A stretch of DNA of 64,000 bases from the NCBI RefSeq assembly GCF_016909015.1, contig NZ_JAFBFA010000022.1:25395-89394 (forward strand), read 5' to 3'. The notes under the pieces were generated by a model. The model had not been told where the DNA came from, did not search any database, and was given only the letters and a program-made list of their open reading frames with translations. Positions 36,407 through 46,085 of the stretch are shown here, piece after piece. The position numbers were made by a program, and so were the translations under genes. This DNA is from Gracilibacillus alcaliphilus. Lineage in GTDB: Bacteria; Bacillota; Bacilli; Bacillales; Amphibacillaceae. How positions within the stretch are numbered: position 1 is the stretch's first letter; each line of letters starts with the position of its first letter.

Positions 36407-36674
36407 AATTTTTATGACTTTTTACGATTTAGGTCTTGATAATAAGAAAGGGGGTGTCCGATACCACTATAAGCTTCGAAAACTATGAGGACTGCATTTG
36501 AGGGAAAGACGATGACGTGACTCAAGAAGGCCTCGCCGTTTCAACGGAGAAACCTGATTTTTTGGAAAGTGACAAAAATATCACATTTGATTGCATTTTA
36601 TCACCTAAAACTTACGACTTAGAGCTACAAAAGAATTACACTATCTATAGGATAACTTGATTGGAGTGTATAGA

Positions 36675-37454
36675 ATGGAAAATCAAAAAACACCGAAGAC
36701 AGTTCTAATCGCTGAGGGATTACTTAAATCTTATGCCTTAAAGGGAAATGCTCAGCAGGTGTTACAAGGAATCGACCTTCGAGTGATAGAGGGTGAGTTT
36801 GTTGGAATTATGGGACCTTCAGGCTCAGGCAAGACAACTCTTCTAAATACCTTAGCTACAATTGATCGTCCCACAGAAGGAAATATTTTTATAAATGAGC
36901 AAGAGATTTCAAAAATGAAAGACACCCAACTATCAAATATTCGGCGAAAGCATCTAGGCTTTGTTTTTCAGGATTACAATTTGCTTGATACCTTAACGGT
37001 AAAAGAAAACATATTGTTACCTGTTTCTTTAACAAAAACAAGCAAAGATCAGGCCGAAAAAGAGTTTAATGCAATTTCGGGGATGTTAGGAATCAAGCAG
37101 TTAGCCAATAAGTACCCTGCCGAAATTTCAGGAGGTGAAAAGCAACGCACCTCTGCAGCACGAGCGTTAATTCATTCGCCCTCCATTGTTTTTGCTGATG
37201 AGCCTACCGGCGCCCTTGATTCAAAAGCAGCCTCCAATTTATTAGGAAATTTAAATGAGATTAACCAAGCACGACAGGTCACCATTGTTATGGTTACTCA
37301 TGACCCGTTGGCATCTAGCTATTGTAAACGTGTAATCTTTCTAAAGGATGGAAAAATTTTTTCTGAATTGTACCGGGGAGAGAAAACAAGAGAATCCTTC
37401 TTTAAGGACATTCTTGATATGCAAGCCGTTCTTGGAGGAGGTAACCAGAAATGA
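36675..37454 (+). CDS. ABC transporter ATPase of a Bce/Yxd-like system
   Basis: A 259-residue ATPase: Walker A GPSGSGKTT, Q-loop FVFQDYNLLDTL, signature ISGGEKQRTSAARAL (the usual LSGGQ is ISGGE), Walker B IVFADEPTGALDS and switch His in VTHDP. Matches BceA/YxdL. Start chosen at ATG 36675 after GGAGTG; the frame extends to a TTG at 36657. It overlaps the permease by 4 nt. Confidence 0.9.
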   Translation: MENQKTPKTVLIAEGLLKSYALKGNAQQVLQGIDLRVIEGEFVGIMGPSGSGKTTLLNTLATIDRPTEGNIFINEQEISKMKDTQLSNIRRKHLGFVFQDYNLLDTLTVKENILLPVSLTKTSKDQAEKEFNAISGMLGIKQLANKYPAEISGGEKQRTSAARALIHSPSIVFADEPTGALDSKAASNLLGNLNEINQARQVTIVMVTHDPLASSYCKRVIFLKDGKIFSELYRGEKTRESFFKDILDMQAVLGGGNQK

Positions 37455-39373
37455 CTACACAGAAATTAGTGATCCGCAGCATACGAAAAAACATCAAAAT
37501 GTATTATCTCTATTTTTTCGCGATGATTTTCAGCATAAGTTTGTATTTTATCTTTTCTACACTACAAAATGACCAAACTATTGTTACTATGGTTGAAGCT
37601 AGCATGAACTTCTCAACGGCCTTTCAAGTCGCTGGAATATTACTCATTTTCATTACCATTGTGTTTACGATGTATGCTACGAGCATCTTTATTCGAAGGC
37701 GTAGTCAAGAAATCGGATTGTATCAGTTAATTGGCTTGTCTAAGGCTTGGATCACTCGGGTACTGATCTTGGAACAAACGATTCTCGGTCTAGGAGCTTT
37801 ACTTATCGGAATATTAGTTGGAGCTTTGCTCTCGCGACTCTTTCTTTTACTGTTTATGAACCTGATAGGTATTGAAGCGGTGGTTGGCTTAACCTTCTCC
37901 AGTCAAGCAGTGATACAAACAATTGCTGTTTTTACTTGCTTAATTGCTGTTACATCCTTACAAATTATATGGACGGTTTATCGCAGCACACTACTACAAT
38001 TGTTTCAAGCAAATAATCAAAATGATTACTTTGTCAAACGTCCAAGCATCGTTTCAAGCATTTTAGGGTTAGCAGGATTAAGTCTAATAGGGTTTGGCTA
38101 TTATGTGTCTACCTTGATTGTGGACCATGCAGATTTGCTGATGTTTCTTATGTTATTAGTTCTCGCCAGTACCATACTCGGAACCTATTTAGTCTTCCGT
38201 ACGACAATAAGCTGGATATTATATGTTTATCGAAAAAAGCAAAATGGAAATCTCGGCTTGTATAATAGCCTGTCGGTAGCACCTTTAATGCACAGAATGA
38301 AAGGCCACGCCAATTCGTTAACCTTAATCACTGTATTGTCTGCCATGACCATTACGATGATTTCACTTTCCTATTCCTTATATTATTCAACCGAAAAAGA
38401 TGTGAGATTGGCGATGCCTTTTGATTTTGCAGTGGAAAATATGCAGGCGGAAGCCGCTATTATATCAAGTAAGTTAGAAGAGGAGCAGATTGAATTCGAT
38501 CATTATGAACTAGATGCCATACGATTTGATGGCGCATGGGTAGAGCAGGATCCAAATGTAGACAATCGTCACAGAACGTTTATGCTTTTCTCAGCAGAGC
38601 AGATGGTGCAGGCCGGACTAGATGTGGAGAGTCCCCAAGATGGTGAAGCAATCTATCATAATACGCGAGCCATTATAGAAGGAATGGAGAATTCATATCC
38701 AAAATACGTAGAGTACCCATCAAATGATGAAGTTAATCGACTAACAGTTTCTAATTTTAAGCTTGAAAACGTAATGAATTACAGATTCTATGGCGAACAA
38801 TTACTTGTTTCTGAAGAAACCTTCAAGAGAATGAAAGACAGCATACAAGAGAATGAGTACAAAGAATTTTTGGCCTTTGAGGTGTTTCACTTATTGGATA
38901 CTGAGAAATCAGACACCGCCTCTGACATCTTTCTAACGAATGTGGACAGTGACCTGTATATCACTGACTTTTATTCCGCATACGAGGGATCGCGTCAAAA
39001 CTACGGGCTCCTCATTTTCATCGCCGGCTTATTAGGCTTTGTGTTTATCCTTTCAACGGGAAGTATTTTGTACTTTAAACAAATGACAGAGGCTGAACAA
39101 GAAAAAACCCATTACCGGACACTGCGACAACTCGGATTTCAAGTAAACGAAATGATGAAAGGTATCGTCCGTAAACAGCTCTTTGTTTATTTAATTCCTC
39201 TGGGAATTGGTTTAATTCACGCTGCTTTTGCTCTTAACGTAGGTTCTGTTCTCATCGCCGCAAGTATGCTCACCCCAATCATCATTAGTATGGCAGCGTA
39301 TATTGTCATCTATTTGATGTTTACAGTGGTTACCATTCGGTATTACAAAAGCATCGTCACAAATGCTTTATAG
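37451..39373 (+). CDS. BceB/YxdM-type ABC permease
   Basis: A 640-residue membrane protein with ten predicted helices and a large extracellular domain between helices seven and eight (about residues 325-520). FtsX-like segments flank it (IFIRRRSQEIGLYQLIGLS; ILYFKQMTEAEQEKTHYRTL, cited in part). Such permeases detect and detoxify peptide antibiotics such as bacitracin or defensin-like peptides and signal to the partner kinase. The original partner is probably the kinase at 32796-33833. Confidence 0.9.
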   Translation: MTTQKLVIRSIRKNIKMYYLYFFAMIFSISLYFIFSTLQNDQTIVTMVEASMNFSTAFQVAGILLIFITIVFTMYATSIFIRRRSQEIGLYQLIGLSKAWITRVLILEQTILGLGALLIGILVGALLSRLFLLLFMNLIGIEAVVGLTFSSQAVIQTIAVFTCLIAVTSLQIIWTVYRSTLLQLFQANNQNDYFVKRPSIVSSILGLAGLSLIGFGYYVSTLIVDHADLLMFLMLLVLASTILGTYLVFRTTISWILYVYRKKQNGNLGLYNSLSVAPLMHRMKGHANSLTLITVLSAMTITMISLSYSLYYSTEKDVRLAMPFDFAVENMQAEAAIISSKLEEEQIEFDHYELDAIRFDGAWVEQDPNVDNRHRTFMLFSAEQMVQAGLDVESPQDGEAIYHNTRAIIEGMENSYPKYVEYPSNDEVNRLTVSNFKLENVMNYRFYGEQLLVSEETFKRMKDSIQENEYKEFLAFEVFHLLDTEKSDTASDIFLTNVDSDLYITDFYSAYEGSRQNYGLLIFIAGLLGFVFILSTGSILYFKQMTEAEQEKTHYRTLRQLGFQVNEMMKGIVRKQLFVYLIPLGIGLIHAAFALNVGSVLIAASMLTPIIISMAAYIVIYLMFTVVTIRYYKSIVTNAL

Positions 39374-39388
39374 AAAGGAAGAAAAGTG

Positions 39389-39706
39389 ATGAAAAAGAAG
39401 ATCTTAATTTCTTGTCTCATTGTGGTCGTTGTCATTGCTAGCCTATACCTCTTATTTCGCGAGCCATTCGATCGTTTTAATCCATTGATTGAACAGGAAT
39501 ATGTATATGTTGAGGTTCAAGATGAACCTGCAGATGATAACGGAAGATATAAATATAGGGAGCAGGGTGTCACCGAAAGTGGAGAGACTAAACGAGTGGT
39601 ATTCACCACCAGTACTAGACTCGATCAAGGCACACTCTTAAGAGTGCTCGCCAAAGGTAGCTACACACTAGAATATCAATTTATAAATGAGGATGAAATG
39701 CCATAA
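39389..39706 (+). CDS. YxeA-like small exported protein
   Basis: About 105 residues: an N-terminal signal/anchor (ILISCLIVVVVIASLYLLF) and a small beta-rich domain with YVYVEVQDEP and GSYTLEYQFINEDEMP, as in the YxeA (DUF1093) family. In Bacillus subtilis yxeA follows yxdJKLM, exactly the context here. Role unknown. I prefer the ATG at 39389 after AAGGAAG; a GTG lies just before. Confidence 0.8.
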   Translation: MKKKILISCLIVVVVIASLYLLFREPFDRFNPLIEQEYVYVEVQDEPADDNGRYKYREQGVTESGETKRVVFTTSTRLDQGTLLRVLAKGSYTLEYQFINEDEMP

Positions 39707-39877
39707 AATCAAACGTTAATAGTGGTTTAGTTAGGTTTATTAATGACCTTTTCATGCTGGAATACTAGTAAATAGTTCGTCTCAAGTCTTACTTAAAAAA
39801 GCATATTACAAATGGCTTTAATCCCAAAATAATTTACCTGGTGTTATTTAAAAAGAAGTGTGGTCAACCAAAATGTA

Positions 39878-39924
39878 CCCTGTAGAGTAGACACTAAAAA
39901 AAGACTACTCTACAGGGGCTTTTT
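39878..39924 (+). terminator. Terminator after the Yxd-like operon
   Basis: CCCTGTAGAGTAG / CTACTCTACAGGG, 13-bp perfect stem with a 14-base loop, then CTTTTT. It lies 170 bases after the yxeA-like stop. Confidence 0.8.
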
Positions 39925-40382
39925 GTGTACATTTGTCTGAATTGCTTGGTGAGATCAAAGTATATCCGTTATTAATGAAGCCAAATGGTGAAATTTATAG
40001 CTCTGATTTTAGATTTGATAAATTGTTATTGTTTATTAAAAGACGTAACACTGATAATGGAATCAATTGTTGGATGTGCTGAATTGAAAAAATGGTTTAG
40101 AAACCACTGAGTTTTATAGAGTCTTTGAAGTAAAAGCATGTTCATTTTAGGATTACATAAATAACCAATCTGATTTTAATAAAATGACTCAAAAAATATC
40201 AATGAACTTTTACGCTATGGAAGGTCAAATAATAGCTTATGGTAATAAGAAACTGACGTAATTACTTGTTTAATTAGGTTTCACTCGTTGCACTAACAGG
40301 GTGCTTTAGTTTAAAGAACTTTGAGCGCATGTAATGATAACGATAATCAACAAACGAAGCGCTTTAACGCAATAATACAATC

Positions 40383-40575
40383 CATAAGCATTAATCTCTT
40401 TCCGATTTTTCCTGAATGGGAGAGAGAAAAGTTGAAGAAGAAAGATCTGTGAGGAAAATGATTGAGTTAGAGCGAGAACCCTTGATATATTTGAGATAAA
40501 AGAGTGGAAGAGAAAAGATTTACTTTTTATTCTGATCTTTTTTCTACTACTTATGGAAAATCAAAGTTACCACAC
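40383..40575 (+). repeat. Decayed copy of the 55283 repeat
   Basis: Shares GCATTAATCTCTTTCCG, GAGTTAGAGCGAGA, AGAGTGGAAGAGAAAAG and a pyrimidine block with 55283-55520. The small reading frame seen in the other copy is broken here by a stop after 13 codons. Confidence 0.65.
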
Positions 40576-40602
40576 GACAAATTTTGCAAGGCGCATATCG
40601 AA

Positions 40603-40732
40603 TCAAAAAAGGGTATCAATCGGAGGCCATGCAGCAGCAAATCCTTGATAGGTTATACGTCCCAGTAAGAGCGCGTCGCTTGCAAATAGTTCATCATGCT
40701 TAAATTTCTCCGCTTCCTTAACATTTACCAAT
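40603..40732 (-). pseudogene. Dihydrofolate-reductase/RibD-like fragment
   Basis: On the minus strand KEAEKFKHDELFASDALLLG and RITYQGFAAAWPPIDTLF match part of the RibD C-terminal/DHFR-like family (usual form FASDALLLGRVTYEGFA). About 40 codons remain; both ends are missing. It abuts the oxidoreductase pseudogene on the other strand. Confidence 0.6.
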
Positions 40733-41684
40733 CGACAAAATCGTACTGGCGGAGCGGCCCAAAGGTATGTTTTCAATTTGTAGAAAAGGATATCGAGCAA
40801 CTGAAAGAGGGGCAACTTCTTGTTAAAACACTTTTTGTATCTGTTGATCCGTATATGAGAGGAAGAATGGAAGATCAAGAGTCGTATGTGGCACCTTTTT
40901 CATTAAATGAAGTGATTGAATCCAAGTCTGCTGATTTCAAACAAGGTGATGTGGTGAGTGGAATGTTTGGTTGGCAGGAGTATTATAATGCTAAAGAAAC
41001 AGAGGTGCGGAAAATAGATCCATCGATTGCTCCGATATCAACTCATTTAGGTATATTGGGTATGACTGGTTTAACTGCTTATTTTGGTTTACTGGATATT
41101 GGGAAACCGAAAAAAGGAGAAACAGTCGTCATCTCAGGAGCAGCGGGTGCAGTTGGTTCCGTAGTTGGGCAAATAGCGAAAATAAAAGGTGCACACGTAG
41201 TTGGCTCGGCTGGTTCCGATGAAAAAGTGGCGTTCTTAACCGATGAATTAGGATTTGATGAAGGGATTAATTATCGAACTAACGATATCGAAAATGCGAT
41301 AAAAGAAGCCTGTCCTAATGGAGTTGATGTGTTGATAATGTCGGTGGAGAGATTGCGAACGCTATATTTACACATTTAAATCGTTTTGCACGTATTCCAG
41401 TCTGTGGTGCCATTTCGTCCTATAATCTTGAGGAAGTAGATGTCGGACCACGTATACAAAGAACGCTAATAAAAAAGAGTGCTTTAATGCAAGGATTCAC
41501 GGTTGGAAATTATGCCGAAAGTTTCACGGAAGGCGCAACACTATTGGCTCATTGGTTACAAGAAGGTAAGCTGCAATATCGGGAGACGATACAAGAGGGG
41601 TTTGAGAATATTCCGGAGGCTTTTATTGATCTTTTTAAAGGGAATAACATAGGGAAACTACTGGTGAAAGTAGCAGATCGTTAA
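40733..41684 (+). pseudogene. NADP-dependent quinone/alkenal oxidoreductase, frameshifted
   Basis: A zinc-free MDR-family reductase (CurA/YfmJ/prostaglandin-reductase type). It begins KIVLAERPKGM near 40735, shifts frame, continues LVKTLFVSVDPYMRGRMEDQ, the cofactor loop ISGAAGAVGSVVGQIAKIKG, then breaks at 41335: the expected DVYFDNVGGE lacks about four bases, and the rest (IANAIFTHLN to IGKLLVKVADR) is in another frame. At least two frameshifts. Confidence 0.85.
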
Positions 41685-41736
41685 TATTCATAAAATGTAT
41701 CCTTTTTTTATAGAGGGAAAGCTGCTCAAATATAGT

Positions 41737-41770
41737 TGTTCGGTGGAATCATGGTGGATTCCACCGAACA
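41737..41770. other. Perfect 14-bp hairpin
   Basis: TGTTCGGTGGAATC / GATTCCACCGAACA with a six-base loop. No T tract on either side. It follows the oxidoreductase pseudogene and may be an attenuated terminator or a palindromic repeat. Confidence 0.6.
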
Positions 41771-41925
41771 GAGTTATCATTCTGAGAAGCATAATTTTGC
41801 CGCGAACCATTTTAATGCGAATAAGCAGAATTCATAATAATATCGAAACAAATTTTTAAAAATAGAATAGATTTATTGTTTTTTATTGCTATCATTCTCT
41901 TAACTATATTAGATGGAGGGTGAAA

Positions 41926-42040
41926 ATGACAGTTAATATCAAGGCAAATGAAAAGAGAAGCTATGGCAAAAGAAATCACATGATGTATGGACACTTTATG
42001 GAACACTTCCACAAGTAAATTTATGACGGTATTTATGATC
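41926..42040 (+). pseudogene. Alpha-L-arabinofuranosidase, N-terminal fragment
   Basis: After GGAGGG the frame reads MTVNIKANEKRSYGKRNHMM then YGHFMEHFHK, a stop, and IYDGIYD. This matches the N-terminus of GH51 arabinofuranosidases (NPxxYGHFxEH...IYGGIYD). The stop TAA replaces an expected CAA, and the gene ends after about 38 codons where the chemotaxis gene lies. Confidence 0.65.
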
Positions 42041-42050
42041 TCGCAGTCAT

Positions 42051-43379
42051 TTATTTCACCACGAACACGCCAATTTTGTCCTGAAGCTCATCTGCAGCTC
42101 TGGATAAGTTATGTGCGGAAGATGCAGTCTTTTCCTCAAAAGCGTGGGCTTGTTGTGTAACCGTCGATACATTCTCTGATTTTTCCGCTGTCATCTTGGA
42201 AATGTCAACAACAGATTCAATCATTTCCAAACTGTTAAAGGTGCTTTTGGACATGTTTTTTATATCAGAAGTGGTTTCCAATATTTTCCTATCCACCTTA
42301 TGGACAGCTTCTTGAATTTTGGAAAATGAATGCCCTGCTTCATTTGCTTTTTGAACGCCTTCCTTCACCACAAGTGTTCCTGATGCCATTTTTTCTATCA
42401 TTGTGTCAAGCAAGCGATGGTTTTTCTCAATTAATGTGCTGATTTGCTGTGCCGAACTGTTGGCATGGCTTGCAAGCTTTCGCACTTCCTGCGCTACTAC
42501 AGCAAACCCACTGCCATGCTCTCCTGCTTGTGCTGCCTCTATAGCTGCGTTTAATGCCAACAAATTCGTTTGCTGTGAAATGTTGGAGATTAATGCCATC
42601 GCTTCGACAATTTTCTTGAATTGATTTTCAAGAGTTTTCGCTGTTTCTGCGGTGTCATTTACCGTTTCGTTCAGCCTTCTGATGATTTCAATCGTTTCCG
42701 TGACAATAACTTCTCCGGCTTGAGCTAGTTCCGAAGCTTGTTGGGACGATACGATGGTTTGCTCGTTGCGATTCGACGTTACTTCCAATGTATCTTCAAT
42801 CTCTCGGATTGCGTCAGAGGTAAGCTGAATTTGATGAAGCTGAGTGGTAGCTCCGACAGATATTTCCTGTACGGATTCGGCCATTTCACGGATTGAATGA
42901 ATGTTCTGTTCCGTATTTTCCGTTAACTGTTCTGAAGTATCGGCAACGAGCCGTGATCGCTCCGAAACGCTTTGAATTAATGAATTTAGCTTCCCCGCCA
43001 TCAGATTAAACGTGTCGGTGAGCTGACCAAGCTCATCTTTGGAATGGTTTTCGATCTTTTCTCGCAAATCGCCATCAGTTATTTTAGTTATGGCGTTAAT
43101 TAACCTTTTAAGTCTTTGAATCACTAATATGCGGATAACAAAAAAGATCATAACAAGTGGAATAATGGTAAAATACAGCGCCTCTATTATAGAAAATAAG
43201 CTCGTTCCTGGAATTACCTGGCCAAGATATCCAAGCAACGGAGCGCCTAGTAATGCACTAATAATCAAACTTATGAAAACAGCTAAAAGCAGTTTGTATT
43301 CAATACTTTTGAAAAAGCTTACTTTCTCAATGGAAAGAGTGTCAATTCTTGGATTTTGTTCGGTTTTAGGCATATTCAT
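42051..43379 (-). CDS. Methyl-accepting chemotaxis-like protein without an extracellular sensor
   Basis: A 442-residue receptor. Two membrane helices (about residues 27-48 and 63-86) are separated by a loop of only about 14 residues, so there is no periplasmic ligand domain. HAMP (about 87-140) and the signalling coiled coil follow, with the hairpin tip QTNLLALNAAIEAAQAGEHG and GFAVVAQEVRKLA. No CheR-binding C-terminal pentapeptide is seen. It may sense membrane or internal signals; an orphan role is inferred. Confidence 0.88.
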   Translation of the reverse strand: MNMPKTEQNPRIDTLSIEKVSFFKSIEYKLLLAVFISLIISALLGAPLLGYLGQVIPGTSLFSIIEALYFTIIPLVMIFFVIRILVIQRLKRLINAITKITDGDLREKIENHSKDELGQLTDTFNLMAGKLNSLIQSVSERSRLVADTSEQLTENTEQNIHSIREMAESVQEISVGATTQLHQIQLTSDAIREIEDTLEVTSNRNEQTIVSSQQASELAQAGEVIVTETIEIIRRLNETVNDTAETAKTLENQFKKIVEAMALISNISQQTNLLALNAAIEAAQAGEHGSGFAVVAQEVRKLASHANSSAQQISTLIEKNHRLLDTMIEKMASGTLVVKEGVQKANEAGHSFSKIQEAVHKVDRKILETTSDIKNMSKSTFNSLEMIESVVDISKMTAEKSENVSTVTQQAHAFEEKTASSAHNLSRAADELQDKIGVFVVK

Positions 43380-43410
43380 GTATCCTCCTGAAAATATTAA
43401 TCACCCCTTA

Positions 43411-44370
43411 TCAAATCTGATGTTTACCGTCCATTAAAAGTCGTAACGTTTGCTCAAGACCTTTCCGGTAAGGAGTTGCAGGTATGGGACCGATGCGATT
43501 CTCATATTTTTCTCCACTCAACACAAATCCCTTTTTTGTCAAATACATAATCTCCACGACTTCTTTCATAAACGAATCAAACACCCCAATTAAACGAATG
43601 GAGTTTTTAGTTAAAGGAATCACCATTTTTCGATTTTCAGTTACCTCGCGAGCGATCTGTATAATTTCTTTACCTGAAATCAATCCCACTCCAGGTATAT
43701 TCCAGTTCTCTCCATAAGCATCATCTCGTTCTGCAATATTTACGATCATTTTGGCTGCATCCGGCAAATAAACATATTCCCGCGGTGTTTTTAAATTTCC
43801 AATAAAAATGGAAACTTTGTGTGCAGCCATCCCTTCCAATGTTGGCTGCAAGTAAGCATTTTGAGAGGTTATACCATAATAATCCGGAAGTCTGACAATT
43901 AATGGACTTGCATTCTTCCATTTATTACTGAATATTAAATCCTCGAATGCTACTCTTAATTTTCCCTTCTTCGTATGTGGTTGTTTAGGATGGTTTTCAT
44001 CCCCCTTTGTACTTTGATATCCATATACATAGATTCCATCTACTATAACGATTTTTCTACCTAGAATATGGGATGCTTTCATCACACTTTCTCCTAGTAA
44101 AGAAAGCTTTTCTTCCATCTCCTGATAAGCTACACCAGCACATGTGAATATCACTTCTGAATCCTCTGCTGCGTCAACTATGGTCTGATAATCGAATAGA
44201 TCACCCAATTTGTATGATAATCGCTTATTGAAGTGGTGTTTTTCTATTAATGCCTTTAATTTTGTCTCAGAACGTCCAAAAGCAATGACATCGACCCCTC
44301 TAGTCAGTAACTCTGATACGATGACCTGACCCGTAGCACCAGTAGCTCCCAGTACAATTGCCTTATTCAT
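43411..44370 (-). CDS. NAD-dependent epimerase/dehydratase family protein
   Basis: A 319-residue extended SDR. The dinucleotide loop is GATGATGQVIVSELL, and later parts KASHILGRKIVIVDGIYVYG and IVRLPDYYGI show the Y-x-x-x and PDYYG segments of NAD(P)-binding epimerases. Exact substrate unknown. A perfect TetR-type palindrome lies 16 bases before its start, so it belongs to the TetR regulon described for 46086. Confidence 0.85.
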   Translation of the reverse strand: MNKAIVLGATGATGQVIVSELLTRGVDVIAFGRSETKLKALIEKHHFNKRLSYKLGDLFDYQTIVDAAEDSEVIFTCAGVAYQEMEEKLSLLGESVMKASHILGRKIVIVDGIYVYGYQSTKGDENHPKQPHTKKGKLRVAFEDLIFSNKWKNASPLIVRLPDYYGITSQNAYLQPTLEGMAAHKVSIFIGNLKTPREYVYLPDAAKMIVNIAERDDAYGENWNIPGVGLISGKEIIQIAREVTENRKMVIPLTKNSIRLIGVFDSFMKEVVEIMYLTKKGFVLSGEKYENRIGPIPATPYRKGLEQTLRLLMDGKHQI

Positions 44371-44385
44371 TTTTAAAACCCCCTA

Positions 44386-44403
44386 TTATTGATTAATCAA
44401 TAA
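44386..44403. promoter_or_regulatory. TetR operator 1
   Basis: TTATTGATTAATCAATAA, a perfect 18-bp palindrome in front of the epimerase gene. Confidence 0.85.
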
Positions 44404-44418
44404 CTCCAATTGATATAT

Positions 44419-45888
44419 TTACTGTGACTCTTGATTCGCAACGCTTGATCTTGCTGATGGTGTATGAGCTTTTCGTTGAGCAATGATAACGAGCAGTGCG
44501 CCAATGATTGCAAAAACTGCTCCTCCTATGAACACCCAGCTGAAGCCGCCAGTGAGCGCATCCGCCATGTTATCTCCTTGAGAAATAAGGGAATCGGTTC
44601 GAGTGCTAGAGAGAATGATAAGAATTGTTATACCGAGTGCTCCACCGATTTGCTGGCTGGAGTTAACAAGTCCTCCGGCAAGGCCTTTTTCTCTTTGAGC
44701 CACACCATCGACGGCAAGTGTAGTACTCGCTACAAGTGATGCTCCCACACCAACTCCAACTACAAGGGTCGGACCGAGCAAATGAACCATGAATGAAGCA
44801 TTACTAGGTGCAAAAGACAGCCATATTAAGCCAGTCGAAAACAACAAGAGTGAAAAAACTAACGTCCGTTCTATACCTATTTGCTCCATAACGACTGGAA
44901 CCATTCCAGCCCCAATGATCAATGCGACAACGAGCGGAAGCTGTGCAAGTCCCGTTGTAAGTGCATCATATTCCAAAACATTTTGCATATACACTGAAAG
45001 TCCGAAGAATAGACCAATGGCTGCACCGCCAAGCAGTAACATTGCTACATTTCCTTTTGTTACGGAAGCATTACGAAAAATACTGAATGGTACAAGAGGG
45101 CCTTTAGCCCGCTTTTCAATAAATACAAAAGCAATAAGTAGTACAATACCAATTAGAATGAGAATCAACATTGTCATCATTTCAACTTGTTCTCCCGCTG
45201 AAAATGCAGTAATAAACGCCAGCAAGCCTGCTGTCACGGTCACTGCTCCTAATACATCTGTTTTCATATTCTTCGTTTTCGTATCCTTGGTTACCAGTAT
45301 AGGTATAGATACAATGATAAGAAGCGCAATCGGAACATTGATGAAAAACACGGAGGACCAACCGAACATGGAGATTAAAACGCCACCAAGCAAGACGCCT
45401 GCTCCGCTACCAATACCGGCTACGATTCCCCAAATCCCCAATGCCTTGGCACGTTCCTTCGGTTCTGTAAAGAGCATCGTGACTAGTGCCAAAGCGGCAG
45501 GCGACAAGAAGGCAGCTGATACTCCTTGGATTGCGCGTGCGACCAAAAGCATTTCAATGGAAGTTGACAAGCCCGCCATCGCTGAACCCAGCATAATACC
45601 GATTGCCCCCACCATGAAAATTCTTCGATGTCCGAAACGATCAGCCAAACGTCCACCGAGTAAAAGCAAGCCTCCCAGAGGAACAACAAAAGCGACGATG
45701 ATCCAGCTTAATGTATCGGTATGAAGAAGCAGGTCATTTCCTATTGATGGTAGAGCAATATTCACAATGGATGAATCTAAAACAACTATAAATTGAGCAA
45801 GGCTAAGGAATACGAGCGCTAAATAGCGATTAGAACTTCGCTGATTGGTATTTCTTTGATTTTGAACAACACTTTTCATTTCATTCAC
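44419..45888 (-). CDS. MFS drug efflux pump, DHA2 (EmrB/QacA) type
   Basis: A 489-residue transporter with 14 predicted helices. Motif A is GGRLADRFGHRRIF (about residues 80-93); motif C-like GIVAGIGSGAGVLLGGVL marks an antiporter; motif D1 LDSSIVNIALPSIG is typical of this class. It exports drugs or organic cations using the proton gradient. Two operators lie upstream, at 45902 and 46022. Confidence 0.92.
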   Translation of the reverse strand: MNEMKSVVQNQRNTNQRSSNRYLALVFLSLAQFIVVLDSSIVNIALPSIGNDLLLHTDTLSWIIVAFVVPLGGLLLLGGRLADRFGHRRIFMVGAIGIMLGSAMAGLSTSIEMLLVARAIQGVSAAFLSPAALALVTMLFTEPKERAKALGIWGIVAGIGSGAGVLLGGVLISMFGWSSVFFINVPIALLIIVSIPILVTKDTKTKNMKTDVLGAVTVTAGLLAFITAFSAGEQVEMMTMLILILIGIVLLIAFVFIEKRAKGPLVPFSIFRNASVTKGNVAMLLLGGAAIGLFFGLSVYMQNVLEYDALTTGLAQLPLVVALIIGAGMVPVVMEQIGIERTLVFSLLLFSTGLIWLSFAPSNASFMVHLLGPTLVVGVGVGASLVASTTLAVDGVAQREKGLAGGLVNSSQQIGGALGITILIILSSTRTDSLISQGDNMADALTGGFSWVFIGGAVFAIIGALLVIIAQRKAHTPSARSSVANQESQ

Positions 45889-45901
45889 TCTCCAATATTA
45901 T

Positions 45902-45919
45902 TTATTGATTGATCAATTA
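45902..45919. promoter_or_regulatory. TetR operator 2
   Basis: TTATTGATTGATCAATTA, 14 bases before the MFS start. Confidence 0.8.
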
Positions 45920-46021
45920 CAATTAAACCGACAAAATAATAATATAACGCGAATACCGCATGGTCTCACTTGATGCACACAGATGCCCTTCATTCCTTTA
46001 CTTATCATCATCCCCTTTTTA

Positions 46022-46039
46022 TTATTGATTGATCAATTA
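46022..46039. promoter_or_regulatory. TetR operator 3
   Basis: The same 18 bases as operator 2, 120 bp further upstream, in the MFS promoter region. Confidence 0.8.
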
Positions 46040-46085
46040 CAAAAACTAAAATAAACACCTCATTTGACTCGGTAATTTATTTGGA

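Larger units (their letters stand above)
36153..36674. other. Junction region with a transposon-end remnant and hairpins
   Basis: No intact gene. It contains GCGGGCGCGATTGTTGAGCA (36301 on), the flank found at left ends of the Tn7-like elements, and one left-end-type TnsB site (AATCAAATATTTTATAAA, 36337). At 36363-36406 an 11-bp stem AAAGAGTGATA / TATCACTCTTT encloses the perfect palindrome ATTGTACATGTACAAT. The remainder leads into the transporter operon. Confidence 0.6.
39707..40602. other. Long degraded spacer
   Basis: No intact gene. A terminator stands at 39878-39924. At 39945-40075 the forward frame reads EIKVYPLLMKPNGEIYSSDF and onward to KRRNTDNGINCWMC without a start; I do not recognise it. 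From 40383 a repeat shared with 55283 begins. Confidence 0.5.

Noticed and set aside
44789..45724. A 311-codon frame antisense to the MFS pump
   Set aside because: It mirrors the MFS gene, has no ribosome binding site and no family resemblance; the MFS protein on the other strand has all its motifs.
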